From CAZESH01 sp964514665 (GTDB lineage Bacteria > Bacillota > Bacilli > Paenibacillales > KCTC-25726), in contig CAZESH010000108.1 of the NCBI GenBank assembly GCA_964514665.1, forward strand, positions 1-12,572: a stretch of DNA of 12,572 nt, given 5' to 3'. The notes beneath the pieces are model-generated. The model made no database searches. It was not told the origin of the DNA and worked only from the letters and a program-made list of their open reading frames with translations. The number at the start of each line of letters is the position of its first letter. Position 1 is the first letter of the stretch. The position numbers were made by a program, and so were the translations under genes. Positions 1-5,873 of the stretch are shown one piece after another.

Positions 1-43
1 CTCTTCCTGCTGCCTCTGGTGTTGCTGGAGCTTCATTTGAATT

Positions 44-1288
44 CTAGCTTTCTCCTCCTGCGTTTACGGCGGAGACAACATAATAGTACGTAGTACCGTT
101 TACGGCTGTTGAATCAACATATGAAGTTCCCGTTATACCATTTGCAATTGAAGTATATGGACCACCAGTAGATGATGCGCGTTTTACATTATATGACGTT
201 GCGGTATCCGATGCTGTCCAAGAAAGCGATACTTGAGAATCTCCGGCAGTAGCAGTTAAGTTTGTAGGTGCTGCCGGAACAGCAACTTGTGGAGTAGCTG
301 ATACTTCGTTCGAGTTACCGCTTTCCCCACCAGCATTTACAGCTGATACGACATAATAATAGGTTGTTCCATTCGTAACTGAAGAATCAGTATATGAATT
401 ATAAACGGAAGAAGTAACAGTTGTGTATGGCCCTCCTGTAGTCGTTGATCTTTTGACATTATATCCTGTAGCACCTGATACTGCTGACCATGATAGTGAG
501 ACTTGGGTATCTCCTGCAGAAGCAGTTAGGTTTGTAGGAACACTTAGAGCAGGATTCGGAGTTACTGATACTGAGCTGCTTTGAACTGATTCATTCCCAC
601 TTGTATCAACTGTAGTAATGCTAAAATTGTAAGTAGTACCATTTGTCAAACCCGTCAAAGTATTGCTTGTACCGGTTATTAAAGATGTGTTTATTTTTAC
701 TCCATCTTGATAAACATTATATCCGGCAAGATCGCTTTCTGTGTTCGCCGTCCAGGTTAATGCTGCTGTTCCATCCCCGGAAGTCGCTGTAAGCCCTGTG
801 GGCGCTGCTGGCGGCGTGGTGTCGGAGGATGAGGAAAAAACATCGAATTCATAGATAGTGTGATAATTCGAATTGTCCATATTTAATATAGCAACATAGG
901 ACACATTCGCTACACTCGTAATCGTGAATTTATTATTATTTGTCGTTGTATAACTACTAAGATAATAAGTATTTGAATCATATAACCGAATTTCCATATT
1001 ATACGAATCAGTATCTAACTGGATCGCAGAAATAGTTTGTGGCGATGAAAAATGATACCAAGCGGTGGATTCAGAACCACTAGTTGCAGACAAAATAGAT
1101 CCGGTTGTATTGTCATTATCCGTTAGTTTTGTCGTTGTGTTATTTGTCACTCCCGCATATTTTCCTAAATTCATTACCTGTCCATCAAGCAAACCGCCAG
1201 TGTAAGCAAAAGCCGGAATAACAGTAAAAATGCTCGATACCATCAAAACAATTATTAGCACCGCAGAAATCTTTTTTTTCATTTTCAA
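44..1288 (-). CDS. Secreted fibronectin type III repeat protein, frame broken by in-frame TAG
   Basis: A 414-residue secreted protein. Residues 1-28 form a signal peptide (lysine-rich start, hydrophobic core, cleavage expected after Ala-Phe-Ala). Residues about 30-152 form a beta-rich domain that could be a discoidin-like jelly roll (inference only). Three FN3 domains follow at about 159-246, 248-334 and 337-414; the second and third are close copies (VSLSW, YNVKR, GGPYT, NGTTYYYVVSAVNAGGES). The start is TTG at 1288, because AAAGGAG at 1298-1304 lies 9 nt upstream; the ATG at 1282 would be 15 nt away. The third FN3 ends at a TAG (44-46) exactly where the second has Gly, before its last beta strand. 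The same frame reads on as NSNEAPATPEAAGR to the window edge. It is therefore a disrupted longer protein, a very recent pseudogene, or a sequence error. FN3 repeats usually act as spacers or carbohydrate/protein-binding modules in extracellular enzymes and adhesins. No catalytic domain is visible. Confidence 0.8.
   Translation of the reverse strand: MKMKKKISAVLIIVLMVSSIFTVIPAFAYTGGLLDGQVMNLGKYAGVTNNTTTKLTDNDNTTGSILSATSGSESTAWYHFSSPQTISAIQLDTDSYNMEIRLYDSNTYYLSSYTTTNNNKFTITSVANVSYVAILNMDNSNYHTIYEFDVFSSSSDTTPPAAPTGLTATSGDGTAALTWTANTESDLAGYNVYQDGVKINTSLITGTSNTLTGLTNGTTYNFSITTVDTSGNESVQSSSVSVTPNPALSVPTNLTASAGDTQVSLSWSAVSGATGYNVKRSTTTGGPYTTVTSSVYNSYTDSSVTNGTTYYYVVSAVNAGGESGNSNEVSATPQVAVPAAPTNLTATAGDSQVSLSWTASDTATSYNVKRASSTGGPYTSIANGITGTSYVDSTAVNGTTYYYVVSAVNAGGES
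46..547 (-). repeat. Tandem pair of near-duplicate FN3-coding repeats
   Basis: Two successive repeats of about 85 codons (residues 248-334 and 337-414) share the same motif order and much identical sequence, including PTNLTA, VSLSW, YNVKR, TTYYYVVSAVNAGGES. The upstream FN3 at about 551-814 is clearly more divergent. This points to a recent internal duplication of one FN3 module. Confidence 0.75.
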
Positions 1289-1566
1289 ATTCTCATACTC
1301 CTTTATATGATATTAATGTTTGTAGAAGCATTGGTGTTACATGTACCGAAAAACCCATGGATGTATGATTACATATGTTAGGCGGTGCTGTTTACCTGAA
1401 TACTTGTTCATCATATTTCACTAACATTTAATACCATCAACAAATTGGTCTTATAAAAATCACCTTCAAATAAAGTTTTTTGAAACTTATACCAATAATA
1501 TCCTATACTATCATTTTGAAACAGACTGTTTTTGCACTTTTTTTTACAATATGATCGAAGTTTAGA
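1289..1566 (-). other. AT-rich leader of the FN3 gene, no gene seen
   Basis: About 280 bases without a credible ORF on either strand, lying between a terminator and the FN3 start. It holds the AAAGGAG ribosome binding site at 1298-1304. Several AT-rich segments at about 1440-1540 could be SigA promoter parts, but none has two good hexamers at 17-nt spacing, and no SigD -10 (GCCGATAA/T) is present. Short palindromes (ACATATGT near 1371-1378, TACATGTA near 1339-1346) do not form a recognised riboswitch. Confidence 0.4.
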
Positions 1567-1567
1567 C

Positions 1568-1598
1568 AAAAAATCCCCTGATCATCAGACCGAGGGAT
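1568..1598 (-). terminator. Rho-independent terminator (minus strand)
   Basis: On the minus strand, ATCCC (1598-1594) pairs with GGGAT (1577-1573), with further imperfect pairing towards a TGAT loop, and a run of six T follows (1573-1568). It lies 21 nt after the stop of the 25-codon ORF and upstream of the FN3 leader. It would end read-through from the csrA side or a short transcript starting in this gap. Confidence 0.65.
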
Positions 1599-1618
1599 GA
1601 AGTAGGAAAACCAAAAGG

Positions 1619-1696
1619 TTAAGAAGTTGTTCTCTTATCCGTGCTCTGCTTTATGAGTTGGTGCACGTATACAGCGATTCCCGCTGCATATGCCAT
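1619..1696 (-). CDS. Possible 25-aa small protein
   Basis: An ATG-initiated ORF of 25 codons ending in TAA, encoding MAYAAGIAVYVHQLIKQS followed by a polar tail. It has a short hydrophobic N-terminal half and a charged C-terminal half. It sits between the csrA terminator and another terminator 21 nt after its own stop, as a short transcription unit would. Against it, the ribosome binding site is weak (GGATAG about 9 nt upstream) and the possible -10 TATACA upstream has no good -35. It could equally be a remnant or chance. I do not recognise a family. Confidence 0.22.
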   Translation of the reverse strand: MAYAAGIAVYVHQLIKQSTDKRTTS

Positions 1697-1745
1697 TTCA
1701 AACCACTATCCACAAAAAGGCATCGTGTATAATTTCCTAGACAGT

Positions 1746-1776
1746 AAAAAAAACGGAAAATTTCTCCGTTTTTTTT
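1746..1776 (-). terminator. Strong terminator after csrA, potentially bidirectional
   Basis: A perfect 12-bp stem (AAAAAAAACGGA at 1746-1757 pairing with TCCGTTTTTTTT at 1765-1776) with a 7-nt loop. Each strand ends the stem in eight T, so it can work in both directions. It begins 3 bases past the csrA stop and closes the flagellar operon before the FN3 region. Confidence 0.9.
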
Positions 1777-1778
1777 GC

Positions 1779-2030
1779 TTATTTTTTATCCTCTTGTTTT
1801 TTATCCGCGCTTTTTATTAAAGCACTCAATTGATTCAGGTCAATTTGGCTTTGCGCAGCCTCTTGATTCGAATTCAGAATGGCTTCGTATATCTCCTTGC
1901 GATATATTTCCATCTGCTTTGGGGCGTTTATGCCGATTTTCACGGCATCACCTTCCACACTGAGCACGACAATTTCCACCTGGTCTCCGATCATCACCGA
2001 CTCACCCTTTTTGCGGGACAGCACCAGCAT
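1779..2030 (-). CDS. csrA: Carbon storage regulator CsrA
   Basis: An 83-residue RNA-binding regulator. In Bacillus, CsrA dimers bind GGA motifs in the flagellin (hag) leader and block its translation until FliW removes them. The sequence shows the family pattern from residue 1 (MLVLSRKKGESVMIGD) through the core GINAPK and IYRKEIY, which holds the conserved Arg of the RNA-binding edge. The C-terminal tail (from about residue 52, ending in KKQEDKK) is somewhat longer than in the roughly 74-residue B. subtilis protein. The start at 2030 is chosen over an in-frame ATG at 2060, because MLVLSRKKGE is the conserved N-terminus and a GGGGTG site lies about 10 nt before it. That site overlaps the fliW stop, 7 nt upstream of csrA, so translational coupling is likely. 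The hag gene that follows csrA in B. subtilis is absent here. Confidence 0.95.
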   Translation of the reverse strand: MLVLSRKKGESVMIGDQVEIVVLSVEGDAVKIGINAPKQMEIYRKEIYEAILNSNQEAAQSQIDLNQLSALIKSADKKQEDKK

Positions 2031-2037
2031 AACCTTT

Positions 2038-2490
2038 TCACCCCTTCGCTGCTTGAGCATGATTTGAAATTAGGTTATGCTTCGTTCTGTAATTTGAATC
2101 ATGGAGAACGATTTGTTTGCCCAATTTCTTGGACACATTCAATATAATAGGCGCGAGTAAGTTTATCGTGGCATCGCTTATGCTTTTTCTGATGGAGACA
2201 ATCGACCAGATCATGATATCGGCCTCCTTCTCCACTTTCAATTCTTCCAACACATGCGGAGGCAGTTCGAATTCGTAATCGCTGAAAAACAGGAACGGAT
2301 CTGTAATGATAAAAGAATAGGCATTTTCTTCACCACTGATCGATTGCAGAAATGAAAACGGCGTGGTATCGCTTTGCTGTATGATGATATAGTCATGCTT
2401 CTGCTCGAATCCCGGCAATCCGTTGGGAAATTTAAATATTTCTTCCGCTTGAACTTCAATTTCTCCAAACTGGCTCGTTTTCACTTTCAT
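2038..2490 (-). CDS. fliW: Flagellar assembly factor FliW
   Basis: A 150-residue protein that binds CsrA allosterically and also binds flagellin, so that flagellin secretion frees FliW to relieve CsrA repression. The family signature is present: FGEIEV near the N-terminus, FPNGLPGFE at about residues 21-29, a central ITDPFLFFSDYEFELPP block, and the late NLLAPIILN motif followed by GKQIVLHDSNYRTKH. Length is normal and nothing is broken. ATG at 2490 is chosen because GGAG ends 8 nt upstream; the GTG at 2499 would overlap that site. The gene is directly downstream of an IS200/IS605 element, whose right end lies about 48 nt before the start codon. Its transcription may therefore now depend on read-through from, or promoters in, the element. 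It is tightly coupled to csrA. Confidence 0.95.
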   Translation of the reverse strand: MKVKTSQFGEIEVQAEEIFKFPNGLPGFEQKHDYIIIQQSDTTPFSFLQSISGEENAYSFIITDPFLFFSDYEFELPPHVLEELKVEKEADIMIWSIVSIRKSISDATINLLAPIILNVSKKLGKQIVLHDSNYRTKHNLISNHAQAAKG

Positions 2491-2538
2491 CTTGATCACT
2501 CCATTTTGTTTTCAGCCGTATCCAAAAGCAACCTCTGT

Positions 2539-2641
2539 TTGAACCTCTCACGACTAAAGTCGCGAGATTCTTGGGAGCATCCAGCTAACGCCAGATTCAT
2601 AACCAAGCTACCTCCGCAGTCCCTGCGGTTGTCTAACTGAG
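2539..2641 (-). ncRNA. Right end of the IS element and putative TnpB omega-RNA scaffold
   Basis: The stretch from the tnpB stop to the element end has two clear stems on the minus strand: CCGCAG/CTGCGG with a 3-nt loop (2628-2614), and a 9-bp stem CTCGCGACT/AGTCGTGAG with one wobble and a TT loop (2566-2547), ending in GGTTCAA. In this family the 3' part of the tnpB transcript is the guide (omega/re) RNA, and the right-end hairpin is also the TnpA recognition structure. The guide would be the flank just outside, positions 2538-2519. The RNA's 5' end, probably inside tnpB, cannot be placed from sequence alone. Confidence 0.6.
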
Positions 2642-3775
2642 TTATACTGCCAGAAGTCTGAGTCCCTCTTGCAGTATGTTTTTACTTGCATTTATATCCC
2701 TGTCATGATGCGTTCCGCATTCTGGACATGTCCATTCACGCAAGTTAAGGTCTTTTACATCTTTGTTCTTGTAACCACATTCCGAACAAAGCTGACTTGA
2801 CGGGTATGTTTTCCCCACAATTGAAATCGTTCTGCCATACCATTTCGCCTTGTATTCAATCATTGTTCTAAATTGCGACCATGATACATCTGATATGGCT
2901 TTGGCTAAGTTTTGATTTTTGAGCAGGTTGCTTACTTGCAAATCTTCTAAGCATATCACTTGGTTTTCGCTAATTAGCTTAGTGGAAGTTTTCTGTAAAT
3001 AATCTGTCCGTGAATTTGTAATTTTTTCGTGTATTTGTGCAACTTTGCGTTTATTCTTTTGATAATTCTTGCTGTTCTCAAGCTTGCGATTTTCTTTCTT
3101 CGCTTGCTCTTGTTTTCGCGATAATGAGCGTTGTGCTTTTTCCAATTGTTTTTCGTATTTGCGCAAATGTTTTGGATTTTCAAACACTTGACCGCTTGAT
3201 TGTACGACAAAGTCTTTAAGTCCAAGGTCAATGCCAACTTGCGCATTCTTTTCCGGAAGCTTGTATACTTCAACCTCTGCAAGTACAGTTACAAAGTATT
3301 TGCCGCTTGGATTTCGCCTGACTGTGACATTCAGTATACACCCTTCGACCTCGCGGCTTTTGGCAAATTTCACAAGTCCAAGTTTAGGTAATTTGATTTT
3401 GTCATCTATAATTTCAATGTTTCCATTGGTATAATTTGTTTGATAAGTTTGAACGGGATTTTTCTTGCTCTTAAATCGTGGTGCATCGTTTTGCTTTTTG
3501 AAAAATCTATTGTACGAATCCGCCAGGTTTCTCAACGAGTTCTGTAGAGAAAATTTATCCGGCTCTTTTAGCCATTCCATTTCTTGTTTCAGTTTGGTCA
3601 GTTCAGCGGAGCATGAACCATAGGTCAAACCTTTCCCTGTCTCTTTATAGGTATCATTCCATAGACTGAGAAAGTGATTGAATACGAACCTTGCACATCC
3701 AATTGTCTTATTAATGAGCGTTGCCTGTTCATGTGTTGGATAGATTCTGAATTTGTATGCTTTGTTTACTAACAT
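2642..3775 (-). CDS. tnpB: TnpB, RNA-guided RuvC-like nuclease of IS200/IS605
   Basis: A 377-residue TnpB, the ancestor-type relative of Cas12. With an omega RNA from the element's right end it cuts DNA next to the element's target motif, which helps the element persist at donor sites. The N-terminal helix-turn-helix/WED region starts MLVNKAYKFRIYPT. The RuvC triad is intact: Asp183 in GIDLGLKDF, Glu277 in CLEDL, Asp360 in DRDINASKN. A zinc finger uses Cys330, Cys333, Cys350 and Cys353. A lysine-rich helical segment spans about residues 205-250. Length and spacing are normal, so it is not a nuclease-dead repressor-type homologue. The ATG overlaps the tnpA stop by 7 nt, so the two are probably co-translated. 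Base composition is more AT-rich than the neighbouring flagellar genes, in line with acquired DNA. Confidence 0.95.
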   Translation of the reverse strand: MLVNKAYKFRIYPTHEQATLINKTIGCARFVFNHFLSLWNDTYKETGKGLTYGSCSAELTKLKQEMEWLKEPDKFSLQNSLRNLADSYNRFFKKQNDAPRFKSKKNPVQTYQTNYTNGNIEIIDDKIKLPKLGLVKFAKSREVEGCILNVTVRRNPSGKYFVTVLAEVEVYKLPEKNAQVGIDLGLKDFVVQSSGQVFENPKHLRKYEKQLEKAQRSLSRKQEQAKKENRKLENSKNYQKNKRKVAQIHEKITNSRTDYLQKTSTKLISENQVICLEDLQVSNLLKNQNLAKAISDVSWSQFRTMIEYKAKWYGRTISIVGKTYPSSQLCSECGYKNKDVKDLNLREWTCPECGTHHDRDINASKNILQEGLRLLAV

Positions 3776-4188
3776 TGATTTTCACCGCATTTCACTTTCT
3801 GATCTTGTATATACTTTCTTATTTGCTCTTCTGTATGTTCGCTTACTGTGGCTACAAAATATGAAGGATTCCATAAATGACCACCCCATAGCTTTTTCTT
3901 TAGATATGGGAACTCTTTAAATAATAGTCTTGCTGATATACCCTTCAAAACCTTAACCATATTAGGTATCGTATGCTGTGGCGTACATTCGACAAGTAGA
4001 TGAATATGATCTTTGTCACTTTCCATTTCAGAAATCGTAAAGTCATAGTCAGAAGCAACTTGAAGGAGAATTTCTTTTAGTTTTACATCGATTTCTTCTA
4101 TAAGAACTTTGTGTCGATACTTTACGCACCATACGATATGATATTCGATTGAGTAGACGTATCCACGTCCACTCCTAATTTCCGCCAT
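3769..4188 (-). CDS. tnpA: TnpA, Y1 HUH transposase of IS200/IS605
   Basis: A 139-residue single-strand transposase that cuts and rejoins hairpin-marked ends of the element, working best on lagging-strand template DNA. The HUH metal-binding motif is His61-Ile-His63 in SDKDHIHLLVE. The catalytic tyrosine is Tyr126 in the C-terminal helix EEQIRKYIQDQ. The WGGHLWNPSYF block between them is also typical. Length is normal. The ATG at 4188 is preferred: GGTGAT lies about 6 nt before it, and the upstream in-frame TTG at 4203 would be only 4 nt from the -10 box and probably at or before the transcript start. The stop overlaps the tnpB start. Confidence 0.95.
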   Translation of the reverse strand: MAEIRSGRGYVYSIEYHIVWCVKYRHKVLIEEIDVKLKEILLQVASDYDFTISEMESDKDHIHLLVECTPQHTIPNMVKVLKGISARLLFKEFPYLKKKLWGGHLWNPSYFVATVSEHTEEQIRKYIQDQKVKCGENQC

Positions 4189-4207
4189 ATATTCATCACC
4201 CAAAATA

Positions 4208-4213
4208 ATTATA
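4208..4213 (-). promoter_or_regulatory. Extended -10 promoter of tnpA
   Basis: On the minus strand a perfect TATAAT is preceded by TGG, giving an extended -10 (TGnTATAAT). The -35 region is only T-rich, which extended -10 promoters tolerate. Transcription would start near 4201, giving a leader of about a dozen bases to the ATG at 4188. It points towards tnpB, fliW and csrA. Confidence 0.6.
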
Positions 4214-4287
4214 CCATATGTAAGTGAATAAGAAAAAACAATCTCTTATTTAAAGGGAATTTTATCGCATATTTACCACACCATATG

Positions 4288-4325
4288 TCGGTTCATTAAC
4301 GTGGCAATAGCCACGCCTGAACCGA
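4288..4325 (-). repeat. Second left-end hairpin of the IS element
   Basis: An interrupted palindrome: outer arms TCGGTTCA/TGAACCGA (8 bp) and inner arms CGTGGC/GCCACG (6 bp) around a 4-nt loop, with small internal bulges. It lies immediately inside the first left-end hairpin and upstream of the tnpA promoter. It may be part of the transposase recognition region or a transcription/translation shield; no T run follows. Confidence 0.7.
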
Positions 4326-4326
4326 A

Positions 4327-4366
4327 GTTTTCTTACTCATGATTAATATCACGAGTTTGCGAAAAC
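4327..4366 (-). repeat. Left-end hairpin of the IS element
   Basis: On the minus strand GTTTTC/GAAAAC (6 bp) encloses CTCGTGAT/ATCATGAG (8 bp, one G-T wobble) around a 4-nt loop. Its stem resembles the right-end stem (CTCG..GA...TGAG). It starts 5 nt inside the proposed left end, as expected for a TnpA-bound hairpin. It is not a terminator: CTTCGG follows, not T. Confidence 0.7.
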
Positions 4367-4371
4367 TGGGA

Positions 4372-4376
4372 ATCAA
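4372..4376 (-). other. IS target motif (TTGAT) overlapping the DUF6470 stop codon
   Basis: TTGAT on the minus strand abuts the proposed left end. The same pentanucleotide is known as the insertion target and TnpB-adjacent motif of ISDra2. Its TGA is the stop codon of the DUF6470 gene, so insertion left that gene intact. Assignment is by match to a known family motif plus hairpin spacing. Confidence 0.6.
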
Positions 4377-4939
4377 ATCTTGGCGTCGATTTGCGGAGGA
4401 ATGATCTCCAGCTTCGCATATTGCAGCATCTGATAGCTGACTTTACCTCTTGTATACTGGTACTCCGGCATATTAGGATGGGATTGAAGCTGCACCGTTC
4501 CATTTTGTACATTGAATTCAGGCTTGTGCGCCGTATAATAAATATCCACGTTGTCATATGAAGCCGGCGTGGTATAGTTAAATTCCAAAAAATTGATCAC
4601 ATCCTGACGGGCAATTTCCGCTATCGGATTGCCGCCATGGGCGATATCCGCCAGCTTGTCCCCATTCTCGGCAATTCGCCCAATTTCCTCCAAGACGACT
4701 CTGTGCGCTTCGCTGTATATATGGTCCATCATCTTCAAATGATCGCCAACGCCAAGCGCAGCCCAGGCCTTGCTTTGATCGATCACCAGCTCTCCCCGTG
4801 GAGAATGGATTTCGAGCTGCGGTTTCGTTGTAGATAGCTCGAAGGTCGGTCTCGGCTGCCGGATTTGCAAGCTCGGCGCTTGTGTCTGGATGCCCAGTTG
4901 GGCAAACTGCTGTTTGATTTGAATCCTTGGAAAGTCCAT
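4373..4939 (-). CDS. DUF6470 family protein (YviE-like)
   Basis: A 188-residue protein of the DUF6470/YviE type, assigned mainly by position between flgL and fliW and by its overall pattern; the role is unknown. The first 55 residues are a repeating series of short beta-like segments rich in Gln, Pro and Ile (IQIKQQF, LQIRQPRPTFEL, PQLEIHSPRGELVID). A helical middle (about 56-117) follows, and a C-terminal part (about 120-188) ends in LEIIPPQIDAKI. No signal peptide, membrane segment or catalytic motif is visible. Its AGGAG site overlaps the flgL stop, 13 nt upstream of ATG, so the two are probably coupled. The stop codon lies inside the target motif of the IS element, so the gene is complete but its downstream link to fliW is interrupted. 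Confidence 0.85.
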   Translation of the reverse strand: MDFPRIQIKQQFAQLGIQTQAPSLQIRQPRPTFELSTTKPQLEIHSPRGELVIDQSKAWAALGVGDHLKMMDHIYSEAHRVVLEEIGRIAENGDKLADIAHGGNPIAEIARQDVINFLEFNYTTPASYDNVDIYYTAHKPEFNVQNGTVQLQSHPNMPEYQYTRGKVSYQMLQYAKLEIIPPQIDAKI

Positions 4940-4952
4940 AATTTAAACTCTC

Positions 4953-5846
4953 CTATTTGAGATAATCCACCAGACTCGGGCGAATGATCTGGGCTCCTGT
5001 TGATAACGAGGCCTGGTAAACGTTCTCACTCATTTTCAAGTTGGTAATCACTTCGGCAACATCCGCATCCTCGGTCTTGGACTGCAGGTTTTGCAGGTTG
5101 GTATTAATGTCTTTCAAGCGGTTGCTGGCCAACTCGATACGGTTGGATTTGGCACCGATCTCGGATCGGACGTTCAATACTTTATTCAACCGTGAATCGA
5201 TGCTTCCAATGAGCGTGGAAATCTGGCTTGTATCTCCGGCCGCCAATGCATCTTGAAAATCCTGCAGCACTTTATAGACATTGTCACTATCTGACGCGCT
5301 GCCAAAAACTTGATTTCCCGTAACATTTACGCCGATCTTGACGCCTACGCCGATTTCAAATCGGATCGTGCCTGTGTCCGTATCGGCAACAGGCGCGCTG
5401 GCATCATAGGGGGGAACATCCGTTTTTTGTCCGTTAAATACATATTTGTTGTTAAATTTTGTGTTGCCGATCGTTACCAGCTGGTTGGAAAGCTGCTCCG
5501 CTTCCGCTTTAATCGCATCCAATGCATCCTGTGGGTTAGTGCCATTGGCCGCTTGTACCGCCAAATCGCGAACATTCTGCAGCACGTTGCCTACCTGACC
5601 TAACGTCGAATCCGTGTTATCCAACCAGGACGTTGCCGAATCCACATTGCTTTGATACTGGTCATTGGAATTCAGCTCGTTGCGGTATCGCAAGGAATAG
5701 CTGATGCCAACCGGATCATCGGATGGCTTGGTAATCCTTTTCCCGCTGGAGAGCTGGTTCTGCAGATTGTCCAATGATTTTATATTGCGATTTAAATTCG
5801 TGAGGAATTGAGAATTTATCATGCCTTGCGTGATTCTCCCTACCAT
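4953..5846 (-). CDS. flgL: Flagellar hook-associated protein 3, FlgL
   Basis: A 297-residue junction protein that joins FlgK on the hook to the flagellin filament; it is exported through the flagellar type III apparatus. The N-terminal flagellin-like D0/D1 helix is clear (MVGRITQGMINSQFL, then LSSGKRITKPSDDPVG at about 32-47). The C-terminal helix closes the fold (DADVAEVITNLKMSENVYQASLSTGAQIIRPSLVDYL). The middle, about 130-200, is the variable domain. Length matches the family. ATG at 5846 has GGAAGAG 5 nt upstream. It follows flgK by 27 nt in the same operon and needs the FlgN chaperone for export. Confidence 0.95.
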   Translation of the reverse strand: MVGRITQGMINSQFLTNLNRNIKSLDNLQNQLSSGKRITKPSDDPVGISYSLRYRNELNSNDQYQSNVDSATSWLDNTDSTLGQVGNVLQNVRDLAVQAANGTNPQDALDAIKAEAEQLSNQLVTIGNTKFNNKYVFNGQKTDVPPYDASAPVADTDTGTIRFEIGVGVKIGVNVTGNQVFGSASDSDNVYKVLQDFQDALAAGDTSQISTLIGSIDSRLNKVLNVRSEIGAKSNRIELASNRLKDINTNLQNLQSKTEDADVAEVITNLKMSENVYQASLSTGAQIIRPSLVDYLK

Positions 5847-5873
5847 TTCAACTCTTCCTTTCTTGTGTCAAAT

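Larger units (their letters stand above)
2539..4371 (-). mobile_element. IS200/IS605-family element, complete, with tnpA and tnpB
   Basis: An element of about 1.83 kb inserted between DUF6470 and fliW, a pair that is adjacent in related flagellar operons. Going 5' to 3' on the minus strand: a TTGAT target motif just outside the left end (4376-4372), a left-end hairpin (4366-4327), a second hairpin (4325-4288), a tnpA promoter, tnpA, tnpB, a 3' structured region and a right-end hairpin (2566-2547) followed by GGTTCAA (2545-2539). There are no terminal inverted repeats or target duplication, as expected for this family, which moves as single-stranded DNA. Both proteins have intact catalytic residues, so the copy may be active. 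The exact ends are inferred from the hairpins and target motif and could be off by a few bases. Confidence 0.85.

Noticed and set aside
1268..1282. ATG at 1282 as the FN3 gene start
   Set aside because: The AAAGGAG site is 15 nt from that ATG but 9 nt from the TTG at 1288, which fits better; the signal peptide is unaffected by the choice.
1289..1450. Cyclic-di-GMP riboswitch before the FN3 surface protein
   Set aside because: The GGTAAAC stretch near 1390 is loosely like part of the GEMM-I core, but the partner motif (GACGCAAAGCC type) and paired stems are missing.
2642..3775. TnpB in a flagellar operon as a TldR-type nuclease-dead, RNA-guided transcription repressor
   Set aside because: Such repressors have lost RuvC residues and travel without tnpA. 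Here Asp183, Glu277 and Asp360 are all intact and tnpA overlaps the gene, so it is an ordinary transposon TnpB.
4327..4366. Terminator after DUF6470
   Set aside because: The hairpin is strong but followed by CTTCGG on the minus strand and by no T run on the plus strand (CTGGGAATC); it fits the IS left end better.
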